Assembly: GCF_051020975.1 (NCBI RefSeq)
Contig: NW_027478168.1
Span: 1,488,001 to 1,552,000, forward strand
Direction: 5' to 3'
Origin: Osmia lignaria lignaria
Taxonomy: Eukaryota; Arthropoda; Insecta; Hymenoptera; Megachilidae
Length of the DNA stretch: 64,000 bases
The position numbers and the translations under genes were made by a program. The notes beneath the pieces are model-generated. The model searched no databases and was not told the origin of the DNA. It was given only the letters and a program-made list of their open reading frames with translations. Below, piece after piece: positions 25,117 through 36,386 of this stretch (the first letter of the stretch is position 1; each line of letters begins with the position of its first letter).

Positions 25117-27048
25117 GGTCTCTTAACATTTTGCCATAGCTCGCTTCGTTTCCGAGACATTTGCAGATATATCTCAAGGGAAGGGGCCTGACGGACATAT
25201 TTCGAGATATTTCTTCTTCTTGTTGTTCTTCTTCTGCACAGCTAAGCTGGAAGTGGCATTTGCAGCTCGCAATAGTGCAGAGTTATCTCAAAGAAAGAGG
25301 CCACGGTGTTTCTGTATCTCTATTATGTTGGTGCGGCATCGGAACTTTTAAATATCTTGATATATCTCGAGAACTACGCGTCTGATCAAAAAATATCATA
25401 GAACATAAAAAGTAGGAAACTTAATTCTCTACAACAACGGTCTCTTAACATTTTGCCATAGCTCGCTTCGTTTCCGAGATATTTGCATATTTATCTCAAG
25501 GGAAGGGGCCTGACGGACATATTTCGAGATATTTCTTCTTCTTGTTGTTCTTCTTCTGCACAGCTAAGCTGGAAGTGGCATTTGCGGCTCGCACTAGTGC
25601 AGAGTTATCTCAAAGAAAGGGGCCACGGTGTTTCTGTATCTCTATTATGTTGGTGCGGCTTCGGAACTTTTAAATATCTTGATATATCTCGAGAACTACG
25701 CTTCTGATCAAAAAATATCATAGAACGTAAATTGTAGGAAACATTATTCTCTACAAAAAAGGTCTCTTAACATTTTGCCATACCTCGCTTCGTTTCCGAG
25801 ATATTTGCAGATTTATCTCAAGGGAAGTGGCCTGACGGACATATTTCGAGATATTTCTTCTTCTTGTTGTTCTTCTTCTGCACAGCTAAGCTGGAAGTGG
25901 CATTTGCCGCTCGCACTAGTGCAGAGTTATCTCAAAGAAAGGGGCCACGGTGTTTCTGTATCTCTATTATGTTGGTGCGGCTTCGGAACTTTTAAATATC
26001 TTGATATATCTCGAGAACTACGCATCTGATCAAAAAATATCATAGAACATAAAAAGTAGGAAACTTAATTCTCTACAAAAAAGGTCTCTTAACATTTTGC
26101 CATAGCTCGCTTCGTTTCCGAGATATTTGCAGATTTATCTCAAGGGAAGGGGCCTAACGGACATATTTCGAGATATTTCTTCTTCTTGTTGTTCTTCTTC
26201 TGCACAGCTAAACTGGAAGTGGCATTTCCAGCTCGCAATAGTGCAGAGTTATCTCAAAGAAAGGGGCCACGGTGTTTCTGTATCTCTATTATGTTGGTGC
26301 GGCTTCGGAACTTTTAAATATCTTGATATATCTCGAGAACTACGCATCTGATCAAAAAATATCATAGAACATAAAAAGTAGGAAACTTAATTCTCTACAA
26401 AAAAGGTCTCTTAACATTTTGCCATAGCTCGCTTCGTTTCCGAGATATTTGCAGATTTATCTCAAGGGAAGGGGCCTGACGGACATATTTCGAGATATTT
26501 CTTCTTCTTGTTGTTCTTCTTCTGCACAGCTAAGCTGGAAGTGGCATTTGCGGCTCGCACTAGTGCAGAGTTATCTCAAAGAAAGGGGCCACGGTGTTTC
26601 TGCATCTCTATTATGTTGGTGCGGCTTCGGAACTTTTAAATATCTTGATATATCTCGAGAACTATGCATCTGATCAAAAAATATCATAGAACATAAAAAG
26701 TAGGAAACTTAATTCTCTACAAAAAAGGTCTCTTAACATTTTGCCATAGCTCGCTTCGTTTCCGAGATATTTGCATATTTATCTCAAGGGAAGGGGCCTG
26801 ACGGACATATTTCGAGATATTTCTTCTTCTTGTTGTTCTTCTTCTGCACAGCTAAGCAGGAAGTGGCATTTGCGGCTCGCACTAGTGCAGAGTTATCTCA
26901 AAGAAAGGGGCCACGGTGTTTCTGTATCTCTATTATGTTGGTGCGGCTTCGGAACTTTTAAATATCTTGATATATCTCGAGAACTACGCATCTGATCAAA
27001 AAATATCATAGAACATAAAAAGTAGGAAACTTAATTCTCTACAAAAAA
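25117..27048 (+). repeat. Distant copy of the A-B-C-D cassette plus two units
   Basis: The units at 25117, 25439, 25761 and 26083 carry the A, B, C and D markers in the order seen from base 1, at a distance of 25116 bp (78 units). The unit at 26405 has a private GTTTCTGCATC and CTATGCATC. The unit at 26727 has AAGCAGGAAG like the next unit but lacks its TAAATAGC, so it looks like an intermediate form. Confidence 0.8.
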
Positions 27049-30000
27049 GGTCTGTTAACATTTTGCCATAGCTCGCTTCGTTTCCGAGATATTTGCATAT
27101 TTATCTCAAGGGAAGGGGCCTGACGGACATATTTCGAGATATTTCTTCTTCTTGTTGTTCTTCTTCTGCACAGCTAAGCAGGAAGTGGCATTTGCGGCTC
27201 GCACTAGTGCAGAGTTATCTCAAAGAAAGGGGCCACGGTGTTTCTGTATCTCCATTATGTTGGTGCGGCTTCGGAACTTTTAAATAGCTTGATATATCTC
27301 GAGAACTACGCATCTGATCAAAAAATATCATAGAACATAAAAAGTAGGAAACATAATTCTCTACAAAAAAGGTCTCTTAACATTTTGCCATAGCTCGCTT
27401 CGTTTCCGAGATATTTGCATATTTATCTCAAGGGAAGGGGCCTGACGGACATATTTCGAGATATTTCTTCTTCTTGTTGTTCTTCTTCTGCACAGCTAAG
27501 CTGCAAGTGGCATTTGCGGCTCGCACTAGTGCAGAGTTATCTCAAAGAAAGGGGCCACGGTGTTTCTGTATCTCTATTATGTTGGTGCGGCTTCGGAACT
27601 TTTAAATATCTCGATATATCTCGAAAACTACGCTTCTGATCAAAAAATATCATAGAACATAAAAAGTAGGAAACTTAATTCTCTACAAAAAAGGTCTCTT
27701 AACATTTTGCCATAGCTCGCTTTGTTTCCGAGATATTTGCAGATTTATCTCAAGGGAAGGGGCCTAACGGACATATTTCGAGATATTTCTTCTTCTTGTT
27801 GTTCTTCTTCTGCACAGCTAAGCTGGAAGTGGCATTTGCGGCTCGCACTAGTGCAGAGTTATCTCAAAGAAAGGGGCCACGGTGTTTCTGTATCTCTATT
27901 ATGTTGGTGCGGCTTCGGAACTTTTAAATATCTCGATATATCTCGAAAACTACGCTTCTGATCAAAAAATATCATAGAACATAAAAAGTAGGAAACTTAA
28001 TTCTCTACAAAAAAGGTCTCTTAACATTTTGCCATAGCTCGCTTTGTTTCCGAGATATTTGCAGATTTATCTCAAGGGAAGGGGCCTAACGGACATATTT
28101 CGAGATATTTCTTCTTCTTGTTGTTCTTCTTCTGCACAGCTAAGCTGGAAGTGGCATTTGCGGCTCGCACTAGTGCAGAGTTATCTCAAAGAAAGGGGCC
28201 ACGGTGTTTCTGTATCTCTATTATGTTGGTGCGGCTTCGGAACTTTTAAATATCTCGATATATCTCGAAAACTACGCTTCTGATCAAAAAATATCATAGA
28301 ACATAAAAAGTAGGAAACTTAATTCTCTACAAAAAAGGTCTCTTAACATTTTGCCATAGCTCGCTTCGTTTCCGAGATATTTGCAGATTTATCTCAAGGG
28401 AAGGGGCCTAACGGACATATTTCGAGATATTTCTTCTTCTTGTTGTTCTTCTTCTGCACAGCTAAACTGGAAGTGGCATTTCCAGCTCGCAATAGTGCAG
28501 AGTTATCTCAAAGAAAGGGGCCACGGTGTTTCTGTATCTCTATTATGTTGGTGCGGCTTCGGAACTTTTAAATATCTTGATATATCTCGAGAACTACGCA
28601 TCTGATCACAAAATATCATAGGACATAAAAAGTAGGAAACTTAATTCTCTACAAAAAAGGTCTCTTAACATTTTGCCATAGCTCGCTTCGTTTCCGAGAT
28701 ATTTGCAGATATATCTCAAGGGAAGGGGCCTGACGGACATATTTCGAGATATTTCTTATTCTTGTTGTTCTTCCTCTGCACAGCTAAGCTGGAAGTGGCA
28801 TTTGCAGCTCGCAATAGTGCAGAGTTATCTCAAAGAAAGGGGCCACGGTGTTTCTGTATCGCTATTATGTTGGTGCGGCTTCGGAACTTTTAAATATCTT
28901 GATATATCTCGAGAACTACGCATCTGATCAAAAAATATCATAGAACATAAAAAGTAGGAAACATAATTCTCTACAAAAAAGGTCTCTTAACATTTTGCCA
29001 TAGCTCGCTTAGTTTCCGAGATATTTGCATATTTATCTCAAGGGAAGGGGCCTGACGGACATATTTCGAGATATTTCTTCTTCTTGTTGTTCTTCTTCTG
29101 CACAGCTAAGCTGCAAGTGGCATTTGCGGCTCGCACTAGTGCAGAGTTATCTCAAAGAAAGGGGCCACGGTGTTTCTGTATCTCTATTATGTTGGTGCGG
29201 CTTCGGAACTTTTAAATATCTCGATATATCACGAAAACTACGCTTCTGATCAAAAAATATCATAGAACATAAAAAGTAGGAAACTTAATTCTCTACAAAA
29301 AAGGTCTCTTAACATTTTGCCATAGCTCCCTTTGTTTCCGAGATATTTGCAGATTTATCTCAAGGGAAGGGGCCTAACGGACATATTTCGAGATATTTCT
29401 TCTTCTTGTTGTTCTTCTTCTGCACAGCTAAGCTGGAAGTGGCATTTGCGGCTCGCACTAGTGCAGAGTTATCTCAAAGAAAGGGGCCACGGTGTTTCTG
29501 TATCTCTATTATGTTGGTGCGGCTTCGGAACTTTTAAATATCTCGATATATCTCGAAAACTACGCTTCTGATCAAAAAATATCATAGAACATAAAAAGTA
29601 GGAAACTTAATTCTCTACAAAAAAGGTCTCTTAACATTTTGCCATAGCTCGCTTCGTTTCCGAGATATTTGCAGATTTATCTCAAGGGAAGGGGCCTAAC
29701 GGACATATTTCGAGATATTTCTTCTTCTTGTTGTTCTTCTTCTGCACAGCTAAACTGGAAGTGGCATTTCCAGCTCGCAATAGTGCAGAGTTATCTCAAA
29801 GAAAGGGGCCACGGTGTTTCTGTATCTCTATTATGTTGGTGCGGCTTCGGAACTTTTAAATATCTTGATATATCTCGAGAACTACGCATCTGATCAAAAA
29901 ATATCATAGAACGTAAAAAGTAGGAAACTTAATTCTCTACAAATAAAGTCGCTTAACATTTTGCCATAGCTCGCTTCGTTTCCGAGATATTTGCAGATTT

Positions 30001-30590
30001 ATCTCAAGGGAAGGGGCCTGACGGACATATTTCGAGATATTTCTTCTTCTTGTTGTTCTTCTTCTGCACAGCTAAGCTGGAAGTGGCATTTGCGGCTCGC
30101 ACTAGTGCAGAGTTATCTCAAAGAAAGGGGCCACGGTGTTTCTGTATCTCTATTATGTTGGTGCGGCTTCGGAACTTTTAAATATCTTGATATATCTCGA
30201 GAACTACGCATCTGATCAAAAAATATCATAGAACATAAAAAGTAGGAAACTTAATTCTCTACAAAAAAGGTCTCTTAACATTTTGCCATAGCTCGCTTCG
30301 TTTCCGAGATATTTGCATATTTATCTCAAGGGAATGGGCCTGACGGACATATTTCGAGATATTTCTTCTTCTTGTTGTTCTTCTTCTGCACAGCTAAGCT
30401 GGAAGTGGCATTTGCGGCTCGCACTAGTGCAGAGTTATCTCAAAGAAAGGGGCCACGGTGTTTCTGTATCCCTATTATGTTGGTGCGGCTTCGGAACTTT
30501 TAAATATCTCGATATATCTCGAAAACTACGCTTCTGATCAAAAAATATCATAGAACATAAATTGTAGGAAACATAATTCTCTACAAAAAA
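27049..30590 (+). repeat. Second, rearranged copy of the 5-9 kb block
   Basis: The order is GGTCTGTTAAC/TAAATAGC, AAGCTGCAAG, two TCGCTTTG units (one in the 5-9 kb copy), TGATCACAAAATATC/TAGGACAT, TTATTCTTG, AAGCTGCAAG, TCGCTTTG-like (here TCCCTTTG), D type, AAATAAAGTCGC, GGGAATGGGCC. Compared with 5153-9016 one TCGCTTTG unit is gained, the unit like 6441 is lost, and the D unit and the following unit are fused. Confidence 0.85.
29625..29946 (+). repeat. Chimeric monomer joining a D front to a neighbouring tail
   Basis: The front is D type (CCTAACGG, TAAACTGG, TTTCCAGC) as at 7729. The tail has GAACGTAAAAAG and CTACAAATAAAGTCGC as in the next unit of the 5-9 kb copy (8051-8372). One unit has thus been deleted by exchange between adjacent monomers, leaving an in-register hybrid. 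Confidence 0.75.
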
Positions 30591-31556
30591 GGTCTCTTAA
30601 CATTTTGCCATAGCTCTCTTCGTTTCCGAGATATTTGCAGATTTATCTCAAGGGAAGGGGCCTGGCGGACATATTTCGAGATATTTCTTCTTCTTGTTGT
30701 TCTTCTTCTGCACAGCTAAGCTGGAAGTGGCATTTGCAGCTCGCAATAGTTCAGAGTTATCTCAAAGAAAGGGGCCACGGTGTTTCTGTATCTCTATTAT
30801 GTTGGTGCGGCTTCGGAACTTTTAAATATCTTGATATATCTCGAGAACTACGCATCTGATCAAAAAATATCATAGAACATGAAAAGTAGGAAACTTAATT
30901 CTCTACAAAAGAGGTCTCTTAACATTTTGCCATAGCTCTCTTCGTTTCCGAGATATTTGCAGATTTATCTCAAGGGAAGGGGCCTGACGGACATATTTCG
31001 AGATATTTCTTCTTCTTGTTGTTCTTCTTCTGCACAGCTAAGCTGGAAGTGGCATTTGCGGCTCGCACTTGTGCAGAGTTATCTCAACGAAAGGGGCCAC
31101 GGTGTTTCTGTATCTCTATTATGTTGGTGCGGCTTCGGAACTTTTAAATATCTTGATATATCTCGAGAACTACGCGTCTGATCAAAAAATATCATAGAAC
31201 ATAAAAAGTAGGAAACTCAATTCTCTACAAAAACGGTCTCTTAACATTTTGCCATGGCTCGCTTCGTTTCCGAGATATTTGCAGATATATTTCAAGGGAA
31301 GGGGCCTGACGGGCATATTTCGAGATATTTCTTCTTCTTGTTGTTCTTCTTCTGCACAGCTAAGCTGGAAGTGGCATTTGCGGCTCGCACTAGCGCACAG
31401 TTATCTCAAAGAAAGGGGCCACGGTGTTTCTGTATCTCTATTATGTTGGTGCGTCTTCGGAACTTTTAAATATCTCGATATATCTCGAAAACTACGCGTC
31501 TGATCAAAAAATATCATAGAACATAAAAAGTAAGAAACATAATTCTCTACAAAAAA
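30591..31556 (+). repeat. Three-unit copy of 15135-16422 lacking one monomer
   Basis: The units carry GCCTGGCGG with AATAGTTCAG, then CTCAACGAAAGG, then ATATATTTCAAGG with GACGGGCAT and GTGCGTCTTCGG. They correspond to the units at 15135, 15457 and 16101; the stop-bearing unit at 15779 is absent. The third unit has CCATGGCTC, which makes an ATG (31254) not found at this place in the other monomers. Confidence 0.75.
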
Positions 31557-34500
31557 GGTCTCTTAACATTTTGCCATAGCTCGCTTCGTTTCCGAGATAT
31601 TTGCAGATTTATCTCAAGGGAAGGGGCCTGACGGACATATTTCGAGATATTTCTTCTTCTTGTTGTTCTTCTTCTGCACAGCTAAGCTGGAAGTGGCATT
31701 TGCGGCTCGCACTAGTGCACAGTTATCTCAAAGAAAGGGGCCACGGTGTTTCTGTATCTCTATTATGTTGGTGCGGCTTCGGAACTTTTAAGTATCTCGA
31801 TATATCTCGAAAACTACGCTTCTGATCAAAAAATATCATTGAACATAAATTGTAGGAAACATAATTCTCTACAAAAAACGTCTCTTAACATTTTGCCATA
31901 GCTCGCTTCGTTTCCGAGATATTTGCAGATTCAGCTCAAAGGAACTGGCCTGACGGACATATTTCGAGATATTTCTTCTTCTTGTTGTTCTTCCTCTGCA
32001 CAGCTAAGCTGGAAGTGGCATTTGCAGCTCGCAATGGTGCAGAGTTATCTCAAAGAAAGGGGCCACGGTGTTTCTGTATCTATATTATGTTGGTGCGGCT
32101 TCGGAACTTTTAAATATCTTGATATATCTCGAGAACTACGCATCTGATCAAAAAATATGATAGAACATAAATTGTAGGAAACATAATTCTCTACAAAAAA
32201 CGTCTCTTAACATTTTGCCATAGCTCGCTTCGTTTCCGAGATATTTGCAGATTCAGCTCAAAGGAACTGGCCTGACGGACATATTTCGAGATATTTCTTC
32301 TTCTTGTTGTTCTTGCTCTGCACAGCTAAGCTGGAAGTGGCATTTGCAGCTCGCAATGGTGCAGAGTTATCTCAAAGAAAGGGGCCACGGTGTTTCTGTA
32401 TCTCTATTATGTTGGTGCGGCTTCGGAACTTTTAAATATCTTGATATATCTCGAGAACTACGCATCTGATCAAAAAATATCATAGAACGTAAAAAGTAGG
32501 AAACTTAATTCTCTACAAAAAAGGTCTCTTAACATTTTGCCATAGCTCGCTTCGTTTCCGAGATATTTGCATATTTATCTCAAGGGAAGGGGCCTGACGG
32601 ACATATTTCGAGATATTTCTTCTTCTTGTTGTTCTTCTTCTGCACAGCTAAGCTGGAAGTGGCATTTGCGGCTCGCACTAGTGCAGAGTTATCTCAAAGA
32701 AAGGGGCCACGGTGTTTCTGTATCTCTATTATGTTGGTGCGGCTTCGGAACTTTTAAATATCTCGATATATCTCGAGAACTACGCGTCTGATCAAAAAAT
32801 ATCATAGAACATAAAAAGTAAGAAACATAATTCTCTACAAAAAAGGTCTCTTAACATTTTGCCATAGCTCGCTTCGTTTCCGAGATATTTGCAGATTTAT
32901 CTCAAGGGAAGGGGCCTGACGGACATATTTCGAGATATTTCTTCTTCTTGTTGTTCTTCTTCTGCACAGCTAAGCTGGAAGTGGCATTTGCGGCTCGCAC
33001 TAGTGCAGAGTTATCTCAAAGAAAGGGGCCACGGTGTTTCTGTATCTCTATTATGTTGGTGCGGCTTCGGAACTTTTAAATATCTCGATATATCTCGAAA
33101 ACTACGCTTCTGATCAAAAAATATCATAGAACGTAAATTGTAGGAAACATAATTCTCTACAAAAAAGGTCTCTTAACATTTTGCCATAGCTCGCTTCGTT
33201 TCCGAGATATTTGCAGATTTATCTCAAGGGAAGTGGCCTGACGGACATATTCCGAGATATTTCTTCTTCTTGTTGTTCTTCTTCTGCACATCTAAGCTGG
33301 AAGTGGCATTTGCAGCTTGCAATAGTGCAGAGATATCTCAAAGAAAGGGGCCACGGTGCTTCTGTATCTCTATTATGTTGGTGCGGCTTTGGAACTTTTA
33401 AATATCTTGATATATCTCGAGAACTACGCGTCTGATCAAAAAATATCATAGAACATAAAAAGTAAGAAACATAATTCTCTACAAAAAAGGTCTCTTAACA
33501 TTTTGCCATAGCTCGCTTCGTTTCCGAGATATTTGCAGATTTATCTCAAGGGAAGGGGCCTGACGGACATATTTCGAGATATTTCTTCTTCTTGTTGTTC
33601 TTCTTCTGCACAGCTAAGCTGGAAGTGGCATTTGCGGCTCGCACTAGTGCACAGTTATCTCAAAGAAAGGGGCCACGGTGTTTCTGTATCTCTATTATGT
33701 TGGTGCGGCTTCGGAACTTTTAAGTATCTCGATATATCTCGAAAACTACGCTTCTGATCAAAAAATATCATTGAACATAAATTGTAGGAAACATAATTCT
33801 CTACAAAAAACGTCTCTTAACATTTTGCCATAGCTCGCTTCGTTTCCGAGATATTTGCAGATTCAGCTCAAAGGAACTGGCCTGACGGACATATTTCGAG
33901 ATATTTCTTCTTCTTGTTGTTCTTCCTCTGCACAGCTAAGCTGGAAGTGGCATTTGCAGCTCGCAATGGTGCAGAGTTATCTCAAAGAAAGGGGCCACGG
34001 TGTTTCTGTATCTATATTATGTTGGTGCGGCTTCGGAACTTTTAAATATCTTGATATATCTCGAGAACTACGCATCTGATCAAAAAATATCATAGAACAT
34101 AAATTGTAGGAAACATAATTCTCTACAAAAAACGTCTCTTAACATTTTGCCATAGCTCGCTTCGTTTCCGAGATATTTGCAGATTCAGCTCAAAGGAACT
34201 GGCCTGACGGACATATTTCGAGATATTTCTTCTTCTTGTTGTTCTTGCTCTGCACAGCTAAGCTGGAAGTGGCATTTGCAGCTCGCAATGGTGCAGAGTT
34301 ATCTCAAAGAAAGGGGCCACGGTGTTTCTGTATCTCTATTATGTTGGTGCGGCTTCGGAACTTTTAAATATCTTGATATATCTCGAGAACTACGCATCTG
34401 ATCAAAAAATATCATAGAACGTAAAAAGTAGGAAACTTAATTCTCTACAAAAAAGGTCTCTTAACATTTTGCCATAGCTCGCTTCGTTTCCGAGATATTT

Positions 34501-36386
34501 GCATATTTATCTCAAGGGAAGGGGCCTGACGGACATATTTCGAGATATTTCTTCTTCTTGTTGTTCTTCTTCTGCACAGCTAAGCTGGAAGTGGCATTTG
34601 CGGCTCGCACTAGTGCAGAGTTATCTCAAAGAAAGGGGCCACGGTGTTTCTGTATCTCTATTATGTTGGTGCGGCTTCGGAACTTTTAAGTATCTCGATA
34701 TATCTCGAAAACTACGCTTCTGATCAAAAAATATCATAGAACATAAATTGTAGGAAACATAATTCTCTACAAAAAACGTCTCTTAACATTTTGCCATAGC
34801 TCGCTTCGTTTCCGAGATATTTGCAGATTCAGCTCAAAGGAACTGGCCTGACGGACATATTTCGAGATATTTCTTCTTCTTGTTGTTCTTCCTCTGCACA
34901 GCTAAGCTGGAAGTGGCATTTGCAGCTCGCAATGGTGCAGAGTTATCTCAAAGAAAGGGGCCACGGTGTTTCTGTATCTCTATTATGTTGGTGCGGCTTC
35001 GGAACTTTTAAATATCTTGATATATCTCGAGAACTACGCATCTGATCAAAAAATATCATAGAACATAAATTGTAGGAAGCATAATTCTCTACAAAAAAGG
35101 TCTCTTAACATTTTGCCATAGCTCGCTTCGTTTCCGAGATATTTGCAGATATATCTCAAGGGAAGGGGCCTGACGGACATATTTCGAGATATTTCTTCTT
35201 CTTGTTGTTCTTCTTCTGCACAGCTAAGCTGGAAGTGGCATTTACAGCTCGCAACAGTGCAGAGTTATCTCAAAGAAAGGGGCCACGGTGTTTCTGTATC
35301 TCTATTATGTTGGTGCGGCTTCGGAACTTTTAAATATCTTGATATATCTCGAGAACTACGCATCTGATCAAAAAATATCATAGAACATGAAAAGTAGGAA
35401 ACTTAATTCTCTACAAAACAGGTCTCTTAACATTTTGCCATAGCTCTCTTCGTTTCCGAGATATTTGCAGATTTATCTCAAGGGAAGGGGCCTGGCGGAC
35501 ATATTTCGAGATATTTCTTCTTCTTGTTGTTCTTCTTCTGCACAGCTAAGCTGGAAGTGGCATTTGCAGCTCGCAATAGTTCAGAGTTATCTCAAAGAAA
35601 GGGGCCACGGTGTTTCTGTATCTCTATTATGTTGGTGCGGCTTCGGAACTTTTAAATATCTTGATATATCTCGAGAACTACGCATCTGATCAGAAAATAT
35701 CATAGAACATGAAAAGTAGGAAACTTAATTCTCTACAAAAGAGGTCTCTTAACATTTTGCCATAGCTCTCTTCGTTTCCGAGATATTTGCAGATTTATCT
35801 CAAGGGAAGGGGCCTGACGGACATATTTCGAGATATTTCTTCTTCTTGTTGTTCTTCTTCTGCACAGCTAAGCTGGAAGTGGCATTTGCGGCTCGCACTA
35901 GTGCAGAGTTATCTCAACGAAAGGGGCCACGGTGTTTCTGTATCTCTATTATGTTGGTGCGGCTTCGGAACTTTTAAATATCTTGATATATCTCGAGAAC
36001 TACGCATCTGATCAAAAAATATCATAGAACGTAAAAAGTAGGAAACTTAATTCTCTACAAAAAAGGTCTCTTAACATTTTGCCATAGCTCGCTTCGTTTC
36101 CGAGATATTTGCATATTTATCTCAAGGGAAGGGGCCTGACGGACATATTTCGAGATATTTCTTCTTCTTGTTGTTCTTCTTCTGCACAGCTAAGCTGGAA
36201 GTGGCATTTGCGGCTCGCACTAGTGCAGAGTTATCTCAAAGAAAGGGGCCACGGTGTTTCTGTATCTCTATTATGTTGGTGCGGCTTCGGAACTTTTAAA
36301 TATCTCGATATATCTCGAGAACTACGCGTCTGATCAAAAAATATCATAGAACATAAAAAGTAAGAAACATAATTCTCTACAAAAAA
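31557..36386 (+). repeat. Six-monomer (1932 bp) periodicity, then distant copy of the 2576-bp repeat
   Basis: Units at 31557, 31879, 32201 and 32523 match those at 33489, 33811, 34133 and 34455 (ATCATTGAAC; TATCTATATT; TTGCTCTGC with GAACGTAAAAAG; GCATATTTATC), offset 1932 bp. The match fails in the tail of the unit at 34455, which switches to TTTTAAGTATC and AAATTG. From there units at 34777, 35099, 35421 and 35743 repeat the order of 14491-15778 (TAGGAAGCAT; CAACAGTGC; AATAGTTCAG; CTCAACGAAAGG). Confidence 0.8.

Noticed and set aside
31254..31469. 71-codon plus-strand frame starting with a real ATG
   Set aside because: The ATG arises from one private change (CCATAGC to CCATGGC) in one monomer. 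The frame is the same alternative frame that is open without ATG in many other units.
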